From: Lishizhenia tianjinensis
Lineage (GTDB): Bacteria > Bacteroidota > Bacteroidia > Flavobacteriales_D > Crocinitomicaceae
Reading direction: 5' to 3'
Assembly (NCBI RefSeq): GCF_900116425.1
Contig: NZ_FPAS01000001.1
Span: forward strand, 434,001-498,000
DNA length: 64,000 nucleotides
Position 1 is the stretch's first letter. The number at the start of each line of letters is the position of its first letter. Below the pieces are notes generated by a model. It was not told the origin of the DNA. It saw only the letters and a program-made list of their open reading frames with translations, and searched no databases. Made by a program: the position numbers and the translations under genes. Below, piece after piece: positions 26,070-33,352 of the stretch.

Positions 26070-26107
26070 TAGACATTTAGACCCTTAGACTTTTAGATTG
26101 TTAGAAG
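26070..26107. repeat. 8-bp-period TAGAnnnn tandem repeat
   Basis: Nearly five units in register: TAGACATT, TAGACCCT, TAGACTTT, TAGATTGT, TAGAAG. Intergenic, just upstream of the pirin gene. Confidence 0.6.
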
Positions 26108-26116
26108 AGGTGACAA

Positions 26117-26165
26117 AATTTAAAAATTTAAGTACCACCTTTCGGTCGAAGTTTAAAGATTTAAG
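26117..26165. repeat. Dispersed hairpin-core repeat, copy 1
   Basis: Arms AATTTAAAAATTTAAG and GTTTAAAGATTTAAG flank a core containing CACCTTTCGGTCGAAG. It belongs to the same family as the copies at 27.9, 34.9 and 35.8 kb. Confidence 0.6.
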
Positions 26166-26270
26166 GAAGAAGCTTATGGATGTCTTTGAATCCTTAAACA
26201 AGCGCAATGCGCGTGATTAAATTTTAAATATACTTGTCTAAAACCTTTAACTGATGGCATTACAACTCAC

Positions 26271-26299
26271 AAAAAAAGCCCCACCAAATTGGCAGGACT
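26271..26299 (-). terminator. Terminator of the adenosine deaminase gene
   Basis: On the minus strand AGTCCTGCC...GGTGGGGCT forms a 9-10 bp stem with wobble pairs, followed by TTTTTTT, about 27 nt after the stop at 26326. Confidence 0.7.
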
Positions 26300-26325
26300 C
26301 TTGGTTTGAAAAACGTGTGAAAATC

Positions 26326-27771
26326 TTAGTTCTTGGCCATTATTGCTTCGAATGCAGCGAATTTGGCATCTAACTTTTTGTATTCTCTTTGTTTGTCTTC
26401 TTCCGTTAAGAAAGAATGGATAATACTGTTGTACACATATTGCTTAATTTCAGCATAACTTGGTGCGTACCTGCTTGCCAATAACATGTATTGATTACTC
26501 AAATTGTTTCTTGAAACACCAGAATCATCCGTTGAGATAATCATAGGAACTCCGTATTTTTTGTAAATCAAATAGGGGTGTTCTTGACCTTTTACTCCTA
26601 AAATAAATTCATTACTCGTCAAATTGATTTCAACCACAACTGTGCTGTCTTTCATGTATTGAATCAAATCCATAGATCCGCTTTCGTAAGGGATATCAAC
26701 TCCATGTCCAATACGTTGTGCGTGTGCAATATGAATCGCCTCGTTGATGTGGAAAGTCAAGTTTTTTGGTCTTACCATGCCTAAAGTTAATTCACCAGCA
26801 TGCAAAGCTCTGTGTACAGTAGGGTATTTTCTGTTCAAGTAGTTGAACATCATCATGTGCAGGGTGTAGTCCTCCAAAGCGGTTACATTGTTTTCTGGAG
26901 CAACGATGTTTACTCCAACAATCAAAGGTGTTTTTGTACTCGCTATAAATGCTGCTGATAAATCTGTGTAAACTTCCAAAGGATTCATAACACGCGCTGT
27001 ATAACTTTGGTAACGCAAGGTGAAATCTTCGTCTTCTACCTTTTGGTGTAAGCTATCAACCTCTGCCACAAAATTTGTAATACGACCCGTATAGCTTTCA
27101 TCGCTTTGGTAGTAAGTATCAATTTGTGTCAAAATAGCATCTACTTGCGCTTGGGTTTTAGCAGCTCTTAGATGCGCCACCATAGTGTCTGCATTCGGGT
27201 AGTTTTTACTACTTACACCCACAGAACTTAACATAGTTTCTAAGTACTGTATGTTTTCTTTTTTCGCTCTTTCTTTCAGTAAAGTCAAACCATCCAGCAT
27301 GTATTCATCTGATACGGTTCCGAAATAACCAAAAGTGTTAAAGAAATTCTGGTCTGGAGCTACTTGTTGGTGATAGTGGTTGTCGTAGTCTTTGTCCGAC
27401 CATAAGGTCAATAATTCTCTATACAAAGCATCATTCGCGCGCAATTCAGCAACACTAATTAAATCTGTACCACTTGAAGCCGGTGATTTTTCGATTTTCA
27501 AGGTGGTTTGGTCAATACTCCAATTCTTAGTTTCTACCCAATCCAAGAAAGTTTCTGCATAGATACTTCCCGTATAGTGGTGATGAAGATCTGCACCCTT
27601 GGGCATGTTGCTAAAGAAAAGGTTAAGCAAAGAAATTTGGGCGTCGCCCTCAACTATGCTGTTGTAGTAGTTAGATGTAGCTTTAAAGTTTTTGCTTTTT
27701 ACATCAATGTTTTGCGCATGCAAACCATAGGCACTGATAAGGGTCAGTACCATTAAACTGAGTTTTTTCAT
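26326..27771 (-). CDS. Secreted adenosine deaminase-like protein
   Basis: 481 residues. Signal peptide at 1-19 (ending GLHAQ) places it outside the cytoplasm. Metal and catalytic residues of the adenosine/AMP deaminase family are visible: GADLHHHYTGS (H-x-H), LHAGE, IGHGVD and STDDSGV. The length exceeds cytosolic Add (about 340) and resembles exported or growth-factor-type deaminases. It would convert extracellular adenosine to inosine for purine salvage. Single gene, flanked by dispersed repeats on both sides. Confidence 0.88.
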   Translation of the reverse strand: MKKLSLMVLTLISAYGLHAQNIDVKSKNFKATSNYYNSIVEGDAQISLLNLFFSNMPKGADLHHHYTGSIYAETFLDWVETKNWSIDQTTLKIEKSPASSGTDLISVAELRANDALYRELLTLWSDKDYDNHYHQQVAPDQNFFNTFGYFGTVSDEYMLDGLTLLKERAKKENIQYLETMLSSVGVSSKNYPNADTMVAHLRAAKTQAQVDAILTQIDTYYQSDESYTGRITNFVAEVDSLHQKVEDEDFTLRYQSYTARVMNPLEVYTDLSAAFIASTKTPLIVGVNIVAPENNVTALEDYTLHMMMFNYLNRKYPTVHRALHAGELTLGMVRPKNLTFHINEAIHIAHAQRIGHGVDIPYESGSMDLIQYMKDSTVVVEINLTSNEFILGVKGQEHPYLIYKKYGVPMIISTDDSGVSRNNLSNQYMLLASRYAPSYAEIKQYVYNSIIHSFLTEEDKQREYKKLDAKFAAFEAIMAKN

Positions 27772-27881
27772 TTTTTTGAATAGTGAGTTTCGCCGCCAAA
27801 GAAATGGAATAAATTCAAAATGAAAGATGTTAAACTAAAGATTTCGTGTTTTTCCTATATAGAAAAGGGGCAAGTAGGTTA

Positions 27882-27930
27882 GATTTAAAAATTTAAGTCT
27901 AAACTGCGTTTAGGATTTAAAGATTTAAAG
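27882..27930. repeat. Dispersed hairpin-core repeat, copy 2
   Basis: Arms GATTTAAAAATTTAAG and GATTTAAAGATTTAAAG flank the core CTAAACTGCGTTTAG, a perfect 6-bp stem with a TGC loop. Confidence 0.7.
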
Positions 27931-27950
27931 AAAAGGAGAATGATTGCTTG

Positions 27951-27999
27951 TTAAATCTTTAAATATCCCGATACCATCGGGAGTTTAAATTCTTAAATA
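27951..27999. repeat. Dispersed hairpin-core repeat, copy 3 (opposite orientation)
   Basis: Arms TTAAATCTTTAAAT and TTTAAATTCTTAAAT flank TCCCGATACCATCGGGA, a perfect 7-bp stem with an ACC loop. It pairs with copy 7 at 35811-35859, which has a compensatory change. Confidence 0.75.
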
Positions 28000-28045
28000 T
28001 TCTCCCAACTCACACTCAAACTGATGACTCACACTCAAAACTGAC

Positions 28046-28543
28046 CTACAGCACATCCAACACATCTGCATAGTCCGGTTCATGCGAAACCTCTGGTACT
28101 TGCTGGGTGTATTGAATTTTTCCTTCTTCGTCTATGATAATAACATTTCTAGAAGGAAGTCCTTGCAGGGGGCCATCTATCATTTCTATGCCATAGCTCT
28201 TGGCAAAAGCTCCGCTCTTAAAGTCGGAAAGCATAACCACGTTGTCTATTCCTTCCGCACCGCAAAAACGATCTTGGGTAAAGGGTAGGTCTCTAGATAC
28301 ACAAAGTACTTTGGTATTCTTAAAGGCGGTTGCGCTTTTATTAAATTCTCGTAATTCGGCAGAACACGTAGAAGTGTCTACACTTAAAAAGGTAAGGATA
28401 ATGAGTTGGTGACCTTTAAAATCTGCCAAGGTCTTGGTGCTCATGTCGGTGGCTGTGAGTTCGAAATCTTTAGCTTGATCTCCAATTTTGGGCAAGTCTC
28501 CTGAGGTGTGGACTTTGTTCCCGCTTAATAATACTACTGACAT
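28046..28543 (-). CDS. tpx: Thiol peroxidase, atypical 2-Cys peroxiredoxin (copy 2)
   Basis: 165 residues. Reduces hydroperoxides with thioredoxin as the electron donor. The peroxidatic cysteine is in SVDTSTCSAELREF and the resolving cysteine in RFCGAEGIDNV, the Tpx arrangement. DLPKIGDQAKDFELTATD matches the family N-terminus. It is a divergent paralogue of the adjacent copy and has its own upstream gap after a terminator, so it can be expressed separately. The preceding intergenic terminator belongs to the other copy. Confidence 0.95.
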   Translation of the reverse strand: MSVVLLSGNKVHTSGDLPKIGDQAKDFELTATDMSTKTLADFKGHQLIILTFLSVDTSTCSAELREFNKSATAFKNTKVLCVSRDLPFTQDRFCGAEGIDNVVMLSDFKSGAFAKSYGIEMIDGPLQGLPSRNVIIIDEEGKIQYTQQVPEVSHEPDYADVLDVL

Positions 28544-28592
28544 AACACAAGGTTTTAGTTCAGTATTAAAGGTACGGTATTATCGCTTGAAT

Positions 28593-28624
28593 AAAAAAAA
28601 TCCCCAAGCTTAAACTCGGGGATT
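28593..28624 (-). terminator. Terminator between the two tpx genes
   Basis: Minus-strand stem AATCCCCGAG...CTTGGGGATT followed by eight T residues. It lies 8 nt after the stop of the upstream tpx. Confidence 0.9.
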
Positions 28625-28631
28625 CGTAATA

Positions 28632-29126
28632 CTATGCATTCAATGCTGCTTCGTAATTGGGTTCATCAACGATGTCTGGAACCAATTCTGTATGCTGAAC
28701 AATTCCATTTTCATCCACTACAACTATCGCTCTTGCATGTAAGGCGTAAAGCGCGCCATTTTCAATTTCTAATCCGTAATCCTGACCAAAACTTCCTTTT
28801 GCGTAGTCCGATAACATCTCTACATTTTCAATTCCTTCTGCACCACAAAAACGTTTTTGAGCGAAGGGTAAATCTCTTGAGATACACAACACCTTGGTAT
28901 TGTCTAATTGCGCTGCCTTTTGGTTGAAGGTTCTTACCGAAGTTGCACATGTACTCGTATCCACACTAGGGAATATGTTTAGGATCAAACGCTGACCTTT
29001 GTAATTTTCTAAAGTTTTGCGTGATAAATCTCCTGCTATCAATTCAAAGTTTGGAGCCGCAACCCCAACTTCTGGTAGGTTTCCTGAAGTTACTACTTCA
29101 TCACCTTTTAATTTTGTTATCGCCAT
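28632..29126 (-). CDS. tpx: Thiol peroxidase, atypical 2-Cys peroxiredoxin (copy 1)
   Basis: 164 residues, Tpx family. Peroxidatic cysteine in SVDTSTCATSVRTF, resolving cysteine in RFCGAEGIENV. It catalyses thioredoxin-linked reduction of peroxides in the cytoplasm. It lies 88 bp upstream of a second, clearly diverged copy, so the duplication is old or one copy was acquired. A strong terminator between them implies separate control. Confidence 0.95.
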   Translation of the reverse strand: MAITKLKGDEVVTSGNLPEVGVAAPNFELIAGDLSRKTLENYKGQRLILNIFPSVDTSTCATSVRTFNQKAAQLDNTKVLCISRDLPFAQKRFCGAEGIENVEMLSDYAKGSFGQDYGLEIENGALYALHARAIVVVDENGIVQHTELVPDIVDEPNYEAALNA

Positions 29127-29206
29127 CTTGTTTTATTTTGATTTGAAAATAGTCTTTTTATTGAAACAAATGACTTGGAGAATTGTTGCGTGGGAAAATT
29201 CTTGAC

Positions 29207-29725
29207 TTAAGCGAAAATGTTTACTTTTCTCTTGTACTCCTTTTCATTTCTGGGGTGCTTAGAGTCTACGGTATAAACTTCTTTGTTATCATCAAAACTC
29301 AACCATTTAGTTGCTTTTTTATGTACTTCTATTGGAACACCATTCTTATACATCAAATTGCAAAGATCTTCGCTCCAAAAGTTATTGTTATGAAATAAAT
29401 ATGTTTTCCCTTCATTTGATGTCATTCGGAATGTAAAATGAGAATATTTGTTACTCCTTGTTACATGTAGCTTTTTTATATCATCGTAGTTCAAAGAAAG
29501 TTTGTTCAGTATACTCTTTATTACTATTTCTTCAGATGAAAACTTGATTTTAATGAGTTCATTAAAAAAGACATATAAGCAGAAAAGTAACATGAAGATG
29601 GTGATGCTAATTTGAAACCAAGACTCATTTTTATTCAATACCTCATTGGCATAAAGCGCTATAGCACTAAAAACTAATAAAGTCGATTTACGTGTTCCAG
29701 TTTTTTCTAAAAGTGGTGTGTTCAT
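29207..29725 (-). CDS. Hypothetical membrane protein, PH-like
   Basis: 172 residues from the ATG at 29725; the earlier in-frame start adds ten residues with no support. Two adjacent hydrophobic segments (about 12-28 and 36-55) are followed by a strand-rich tail with IKFSSEEIVIKSILNKLSL and FHNNNFWSEDL, resembling bacterial PH-like domains. Function unknown. It is divergent from the flavoprotein gene, and their starts are about 100 bp apart. Confidence 0.6.
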   Translation of the reverse strand: MNTPLLEKTGTRKSTLLVFSAIALYANEVLNKNESWFQISITIFMLLFCLYVFFNELIKIKFSSEEIVIKSILNKLSLNYDDIKKLHVTRSNKYSHFTFRMTSNEGKTYLFHNNNFWSEDLCNLMYKNGVPIEVHKKATKWLSFDDNKEVYTVDSKHPRNEKEYKRKVNIFA

Positions 29726-29814
29726 GTTGTTTATTTTCGGTGGCGAATGTAGCAAAAGCCGAGTAAATCTCAGCGTTTTGAACGTTTTTTTCTATGCTAA
29801 GTTTAATAAAAGCG

Positions 29815-29822
29815 TATTTTTG
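29815..29822 (+). promoter_or_regulatory. -7 box TATTTTTG directly before the flavoprotein start
   Basis: A perfect TAnnTTTG box; only CACC separates it from the ATG at 29827, consistent with a leaderless transcript. No -33 TTG at the usual distance is seen. Confidence 0.55.
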
Positions 29823-29826
29823 CACC

Positions 29827-31017
29827 ATGTCCAAACAATCCATTGCAGTTATAGGTTTAGGTCCTGCAGCCTTATTTTTTGCCGCTTTTGTAGATACCTC
29901 AAAATACCAGGTAACCATCTACGAAAAGAAAAAACAAGGAGCACGTAAATTTTTAGTAGCAGGTAAAGGTGGCTTTAACTTAACACACTCAGAGCCTTTG
30001 GATGAATTTATCACCCGTTATACACCCCAAGAATTTTTAATACCCGCGCTTCAACATTTTTCCAATGCTGATTTGCGTTCGTGGTTAAAAGAAATAGGTT
30101 TGCCAACGATTATTGGTAGTAGTAGAAGAGTATACCCCGAAGATCATATCAAACCCATAGAGGTGTTGTCAACCCTTTTGGATGTTATACAAAAACGAGG
30201 TGTTGAGATCAATTATGAACAGGAATGGTTAGGATGGAGTGATTCCCATACTTTGCTTTTTCAAAATGATCAAGAGGTACAAGCGGACAAAGTTGTTTTT
30301 GCCCTTGGAGGTGGGAGCTGGAAGGTAACAGGATCTGATGGTTCATGGCGTGAACCTTTTGAAGCGCAGGGAGTCAATACGCTTCCTTTTCAAGCTTCGA
30401 ATTGTGCTTACACGGTAGATTGGGACAAATCTTTCATCCAACAAAATACGGGAGAGCCTTTGAAAAATTGTACCTATTCTGCTGGGGGACAAACACAAAA
30501 AGGGGAGACGGTTATTACTGAGAAAGGTATAGAAGGGAATGCAGTTTATGCGTTGAGTCCGGATTTAAGAGCCGCCTTAGAGAAGGATGGAAGTGCTCGT
30601 TTAGAAATTGATTTTAAACCGACTTGGTCCAAGAAAAAAGTCATGGATGTGATGCAGAATTCTCGTCTAACGAAAATGACGGACATCCTCAAGAAAGACC
30701 TTCGTTTGAGTAAGGTTCAAATCAATTTGTTGAAAGGGATTACAAGCAAAGAAGAATTCCTGTCTAAGAAACACATGGCCCATTTAATAAAAATTTATCC
30801 TTTAACCGTAACAGGACAAGCTCTATTGGATGAAGCCATTTCAACGGTGGGTGGGGTTGCCCTTGATGCAGTAAAAGATAACTTTGAATTGAAAGCATTG
30901 CCCAAGCATTACTGTATAGGTGAAATGCTCGATTATGACGCGCCTACAGGTGGATACTTGTTGCAATCTTGCTTTAGTATGGGTGCATATTTGGCCCATC
31001 GTTTCAATAAGGAATAA
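29827..31017 (+). CDS. NAD(P)/FAD-dependent oxidoreductase, HI0933-like flavoprotein
   Basis: 396 residues. N-terminal dinucleotide-binding motif IAVIGLGPAALFFAAFV, followed by GKGGFNLTHSE, the hallmark of HI0933-like (TIGR03862-type) flavoproteins. VFALGGGSWKVTGSDG and the C-terminal EMLDYDAPTGGYLLQSCFSMG also match. The reaction is not established for this family. ATG 29827 was chosen because the -7 box lies directly upstream and overlaps the codons before it. Confidence 0.88.
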   Translation: MSKQSIAVIGLGPAALFFAAFVDTSKYQVTIYEKKKQGARKFLVAGKGGFNLTHSEPLDEFITRYTPQEFLIPALQHFSNADLRSWLKEIGLPTIIGSSRRVYPEDHIKPIEVLSTLLDVIQKRGVEINYEQEWLGWSDSHTLLFQNDQEVQADKVVFALGGGSWKVTGSDGSWREPFEAQGVNTLPFQASNCAYTVDWDKSFIQQNTGEPLKNCTYSAGGQTQKGETVITEKGIEGNAVYALSPDLRAALEKDGSARLEIDFKPTWSKKKVMDVMQNSRLTKMTDILKKDLRLSKVQINLLKGITSKEEFLSKKHMAHLIKIYPLTVTGQALLDEAISTVGGVALDAVKDNFELKALPKHYCIGEMLDYDAPTGGYLLQSCFSMGAYLAHRFNKE

Positions 31018-31152
31018 AACCTTTTAGCTCACTTCATATACACTTTTTGTACAATTTGCACAATGATAAATCTCAATATTTTTAATGTGTAAATAAGTTG
31101 TGCCTGAATGAATTAGGTTGTAACTTTTTCTTTGCTAATAAAACGAAAAGTT

Positions 31153-31563
31153 ATGTCACTGATTAAACATGAATGGCCAACGTTGTCAGATTTATTTGAT
31201 GAATCATGGATGAAAAGTAGATTCTCAAATACAAGTTGGTCGCCCGCGGTAAACGTGGTGGATAATGCAGAAAATTATGAAATCGAAATTGCCGCTCCAG
31301 GCTTAAAAAAGGATGAATTTTCTGTTTCTTGTGAAAATGGGGTTTTGAACATTTCTGGTCAAACCCAAAAAGAGGAAGAAGAGAAAAAGAAAAATTATAC
31401 CCGTAAGGAATTTAGCTCTAAATCTTTTTCAAAATCATTTACACTTCCCGAAAATGTAGACGCCGATCACATAGAAGCCAAATATGATGACGGTGTTTTG
31501 AAATTAACCTTGTATAAGGTGGATAAAGAACTTCCGCCCAAAAAAGAAATCACCATTGCTTAA
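31153..31563 (+). CDS. Small heat shock protein Hsp20/alpha-crystallin
   Basis: 136 residues. ATP-independent holdase chaperone of the cytoplasm. The alpha-crystallin domain spans about 27-128: AVNVVDNAENYEIEIAAPGL, FSVSCENGVLNISGQ and the C-terminal GVLKLTLYK (GVL motif). The tail PPKKEITIA supplies an I-x-I motif used in oligomer assembly. The ATG at 31153 fits family length; the upstream TTG does not. Followed by a terminator, then by a coiled-coil protein, a DnaJ-like protein and a small protein in the same direction. Confidence 0.93.
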   Translation: MSLIKHEWPTLSDLFDESWMKSRFSNTSWSPAVNVVDNAENYEIEIAAPGLKKDEFSVSCENGVLNISGQTQKEEEEKKKNYTRKEFSSKSFSKSFTLPENVDADHIEAKYDDGVLKLTLYKVDKELPPKKEITIA

Positions 31564-31573
31564 AGTTCAACAC

Positions 31574-31604
31574 GAAAGAGTAGGCCTACTGCTCTTTCTT
31601 TTTT
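31574..31604 (+). terminator. Terminator after hsp20
   Basis: Stem GAAAGAGTAG / CTGCTCTTTC (one wobble) followed by a T-rich tract. It separates hsp20 from the following three genes, perhaps only partly. Confidence 0.8.
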
Positions 31605-31623
31605 ACAACTAAACGAAAACAAA

Positions 31624-32064
31624 ATGAGACTAAGACCAAAAAGTGATTATCTCCAAAAAGCATCTTGGGTTAATCTGTATGTATTGACAAAGTATTGGGA
31701 ATCTGATATAGCCTTTTACAAGGATGAAATTAGATTCTTGTATGGATTAATTGATAGGTATTTCATTTGGATGACCCAAGATGAACATATAGAAAAAGTA
31801 AGTGCATTGAGCGCAGAACTTAACCAGCTTGATAAAACCTTTAATAGCTTGTCCGAACGCATGGTCAAACACAGATCGAGAATGGTTTTGTTACTGGAAA
31901 ATGCTTTTGTACAAGAGGAGGAAGTGTTTAGAGCAGAACATGAGGTGCTAGAGGATGATTTCAAAAGAGCTTCTGTGGACTTTAGAATTTTGAAGCGCAA
32001 ATTGTTTGAGGTTACTGAAACCGTTATGGATGAGGAAAAGTTACAACATTTGTTAACCCGTTAA
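31624..32064 (+). CDS. Hypothetical coiled-coil protein of the DnaJ operon
   Basis: 146 residues, all predicted helix. Two long amphipathic segments (about 28-58 and 65-135) with heptad spacing of Leu/Val/Phe, for example VSALSAELNQLDKTFNSL. No family name recognised. It lies 6 nt upstream of the dnaJ-like start, so co-translation is likely. A role as an adaptor in stress response is suggested by context only. Confidence 0.65.
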   Translation: MRLRPKSDYLQKASWVNLYVLTKYWESDIAFYKDEIRFLYGLIDRYFIWMTQDEHIEKVSALSAELNQLDKTFNSLSERMVKHRSRMVLLLENAFVQEEEVFRAEHEVLEDDFKRASVDFRILKRKLFEVTETVMDEEKLQHLLTR

Positions 32065-32070
32065 ATTCAA

Positions 32071-32994
32071 GTGGACTACAAGGATTATTATAAGGTATTG
32101 GGAGTTGATAAAAAAGCGACTCAGGCGGAAATCAAGAAGGCTTACCGGAAATTGGCGGTGAAATATCATCCCGATAAAAACCAAGGAGATGCTTCAGCAG
32201 AAGAGAAGTTTAAAGAAATCAACGAGGCCTACGAAGTTCTTGGAGATCCTGAGAAGCGGAAAAAATACGAAGAGCTGGGTGCGAATTGGAACCGTTTTCA
32301 ACAAGGTGGCCCTGGTGCTGGGTTTAATCAAAATCAATGGCAATCTGCTGGTGGGGATGAATTTCACTATCAAGGTGATCCTTCTGAAATGTTTGGTGAA
32401 GAGGGTTTTTCAGATTTCTTCGAACGCATTTTTGGCCAACAAGGGGCTAATAATTATAGGAGACAGCGGTCTTTTAAGGGAAGTGACTATCAAGGAGAAA
32501 TTGAATTGAGTTTGTCTGAGGCCTATCACGGAGCGAGTAGGATTATACAATTGGAAAACCAGAAAATTAGAATCAACACCAAACCTGGAACTAGAGATGG
32601 GCAAACTTTGAAGATAAAAGCAAAAGGAGCACCGGGAATTAATGGTGGAGAGTCGGGAGATTTGTATGTGAAAATTCATGTTTTACCCCATCCCTCAATT
32701 AAAGTTGAAAATGACAATTTAATACAGTATCTTAATGTTGACTTATTTACAGCTGTTTTAGGAGGTGAGATACAATTGAAAACACTAGCCGGGGAATTGA
32801 AAATAAAAATTCCTCAAGGTGCTCAGAACGGACAAAAACTACGCTTGAAAGGTAAGGGGATGCCTGTTTATGGCAAGAATGCCTTTGGTGATTTATTCGT
32901 TGTTTTAAATGTAATCCTCCCAGAACACTTAAGTCCCGAAGAAAAAGAGCTTTTCTTGAAATTGAAAAGCATGAACACGGTAGAGGTGAATTAA
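32071..32994 (+). CDS. DnaJ-type co-chaperone, CbpA-like
   Basis: 307 residues. The J-domain spans 1-65 with YHPDKN (HPD motif that stimulates DnaK). A Gly/Phe/Gln-rich linker follows (about 70-125), then the DnaJ C-terminal substrate-binding domains (about 140-300), with [19 protein letters not shown] and [17 protein letters not shown]. The zinc-finger region of true DnaJ is absent, so it is CbpA-type. The only usable start is GTG, 6 nt after the upstream stop; no in-frame ATG precedes the J-domain. Confidence 0.93.
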   Translation: MDYKDYYKVLGVDKKATQAEIKKAYRKLAVKYHPDKNQGDASAEEKFKEINEAYEVLGDPEKRKKYEELGANWNRFQQGGPGAGFNQNQWQSAGGDEFHYQGDPSEMFGEEGFSDFFERIFGQQGANNYRRQRSFKGSDYQGEIELSLSEAYHGASRIIQLENQKIRINTKPGTRDGQTLKIKAKGAPGINGGESGDLYVKIHVLPHPSIKVENDNLIQYLNVDLFTAVLGGEIQLKTLAGELKIKIPQGAQNGQKLRLKGKGMPVYGKNAFGDLFVVLNVILPEHLSPEEKELFLKLKSMNTVEVN

Positions 32995-33009
32995 TTAAAA
33001 CTTATTACA

Positions 33010-33348
33010 ATGCATATTATACTATATAACTCGGTGAATACCAATGTAGATTTAAATGATTTGGAGGAACATTTAATCGATATTGATTTGCGTTACAGAG
33101 CAACGGAATTGGTAACTACTGGTCACATGGGCTTTGAAGAAATGCAACAAGCCGTAAAGCGTGCCATGAATATTTGTAAAGTAGCAGGGGTTGAGGTGCG
33201 TAAACATTTCAAGGCTATTTACCTGTGTAGAGAAGGGATACTACTCAGAGATTGGCGTTTGTCTGCTTTGGCCCGTAAACTCGTTGTCATCAATGGAGAC
33301 CCAAATAATCTTTATGTGGCCAAGGTACAAATAGATTTGTTCCAGTAA
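33010..33348 (+). CDS. Small hypothetical protein with a DinD/BRO-like motif
   Basis: 112 residues. Last gene of the chaperone module, 15 nt after dnaJ-like. The segment DWRLSALARKLVVINGDPNN resembles the Y-x-L-x-x-A-x-x-L-I-x-x-NGDP block of DinD (DNA-damage-inducible) and phage BRO/KilA proteins. The rest, including a GHMGFEEMQQAVKRAMNICK helix, was not matched. Assignment to that family is an inference from one block. Soluble, no signal peptide. Confidence 0.65.
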   Translation: MHIILYNSVNTNVDLNDLEEHLIDIDLRYRATELVTTGHMGFEEMQQAVKRAMNICKVAGVEVRKHFKAIYLCREGILLRDWRLSALARKLVVINGDPNNLYVAKVQIDLFQ

Positions 33349-33352
33349 TCCT

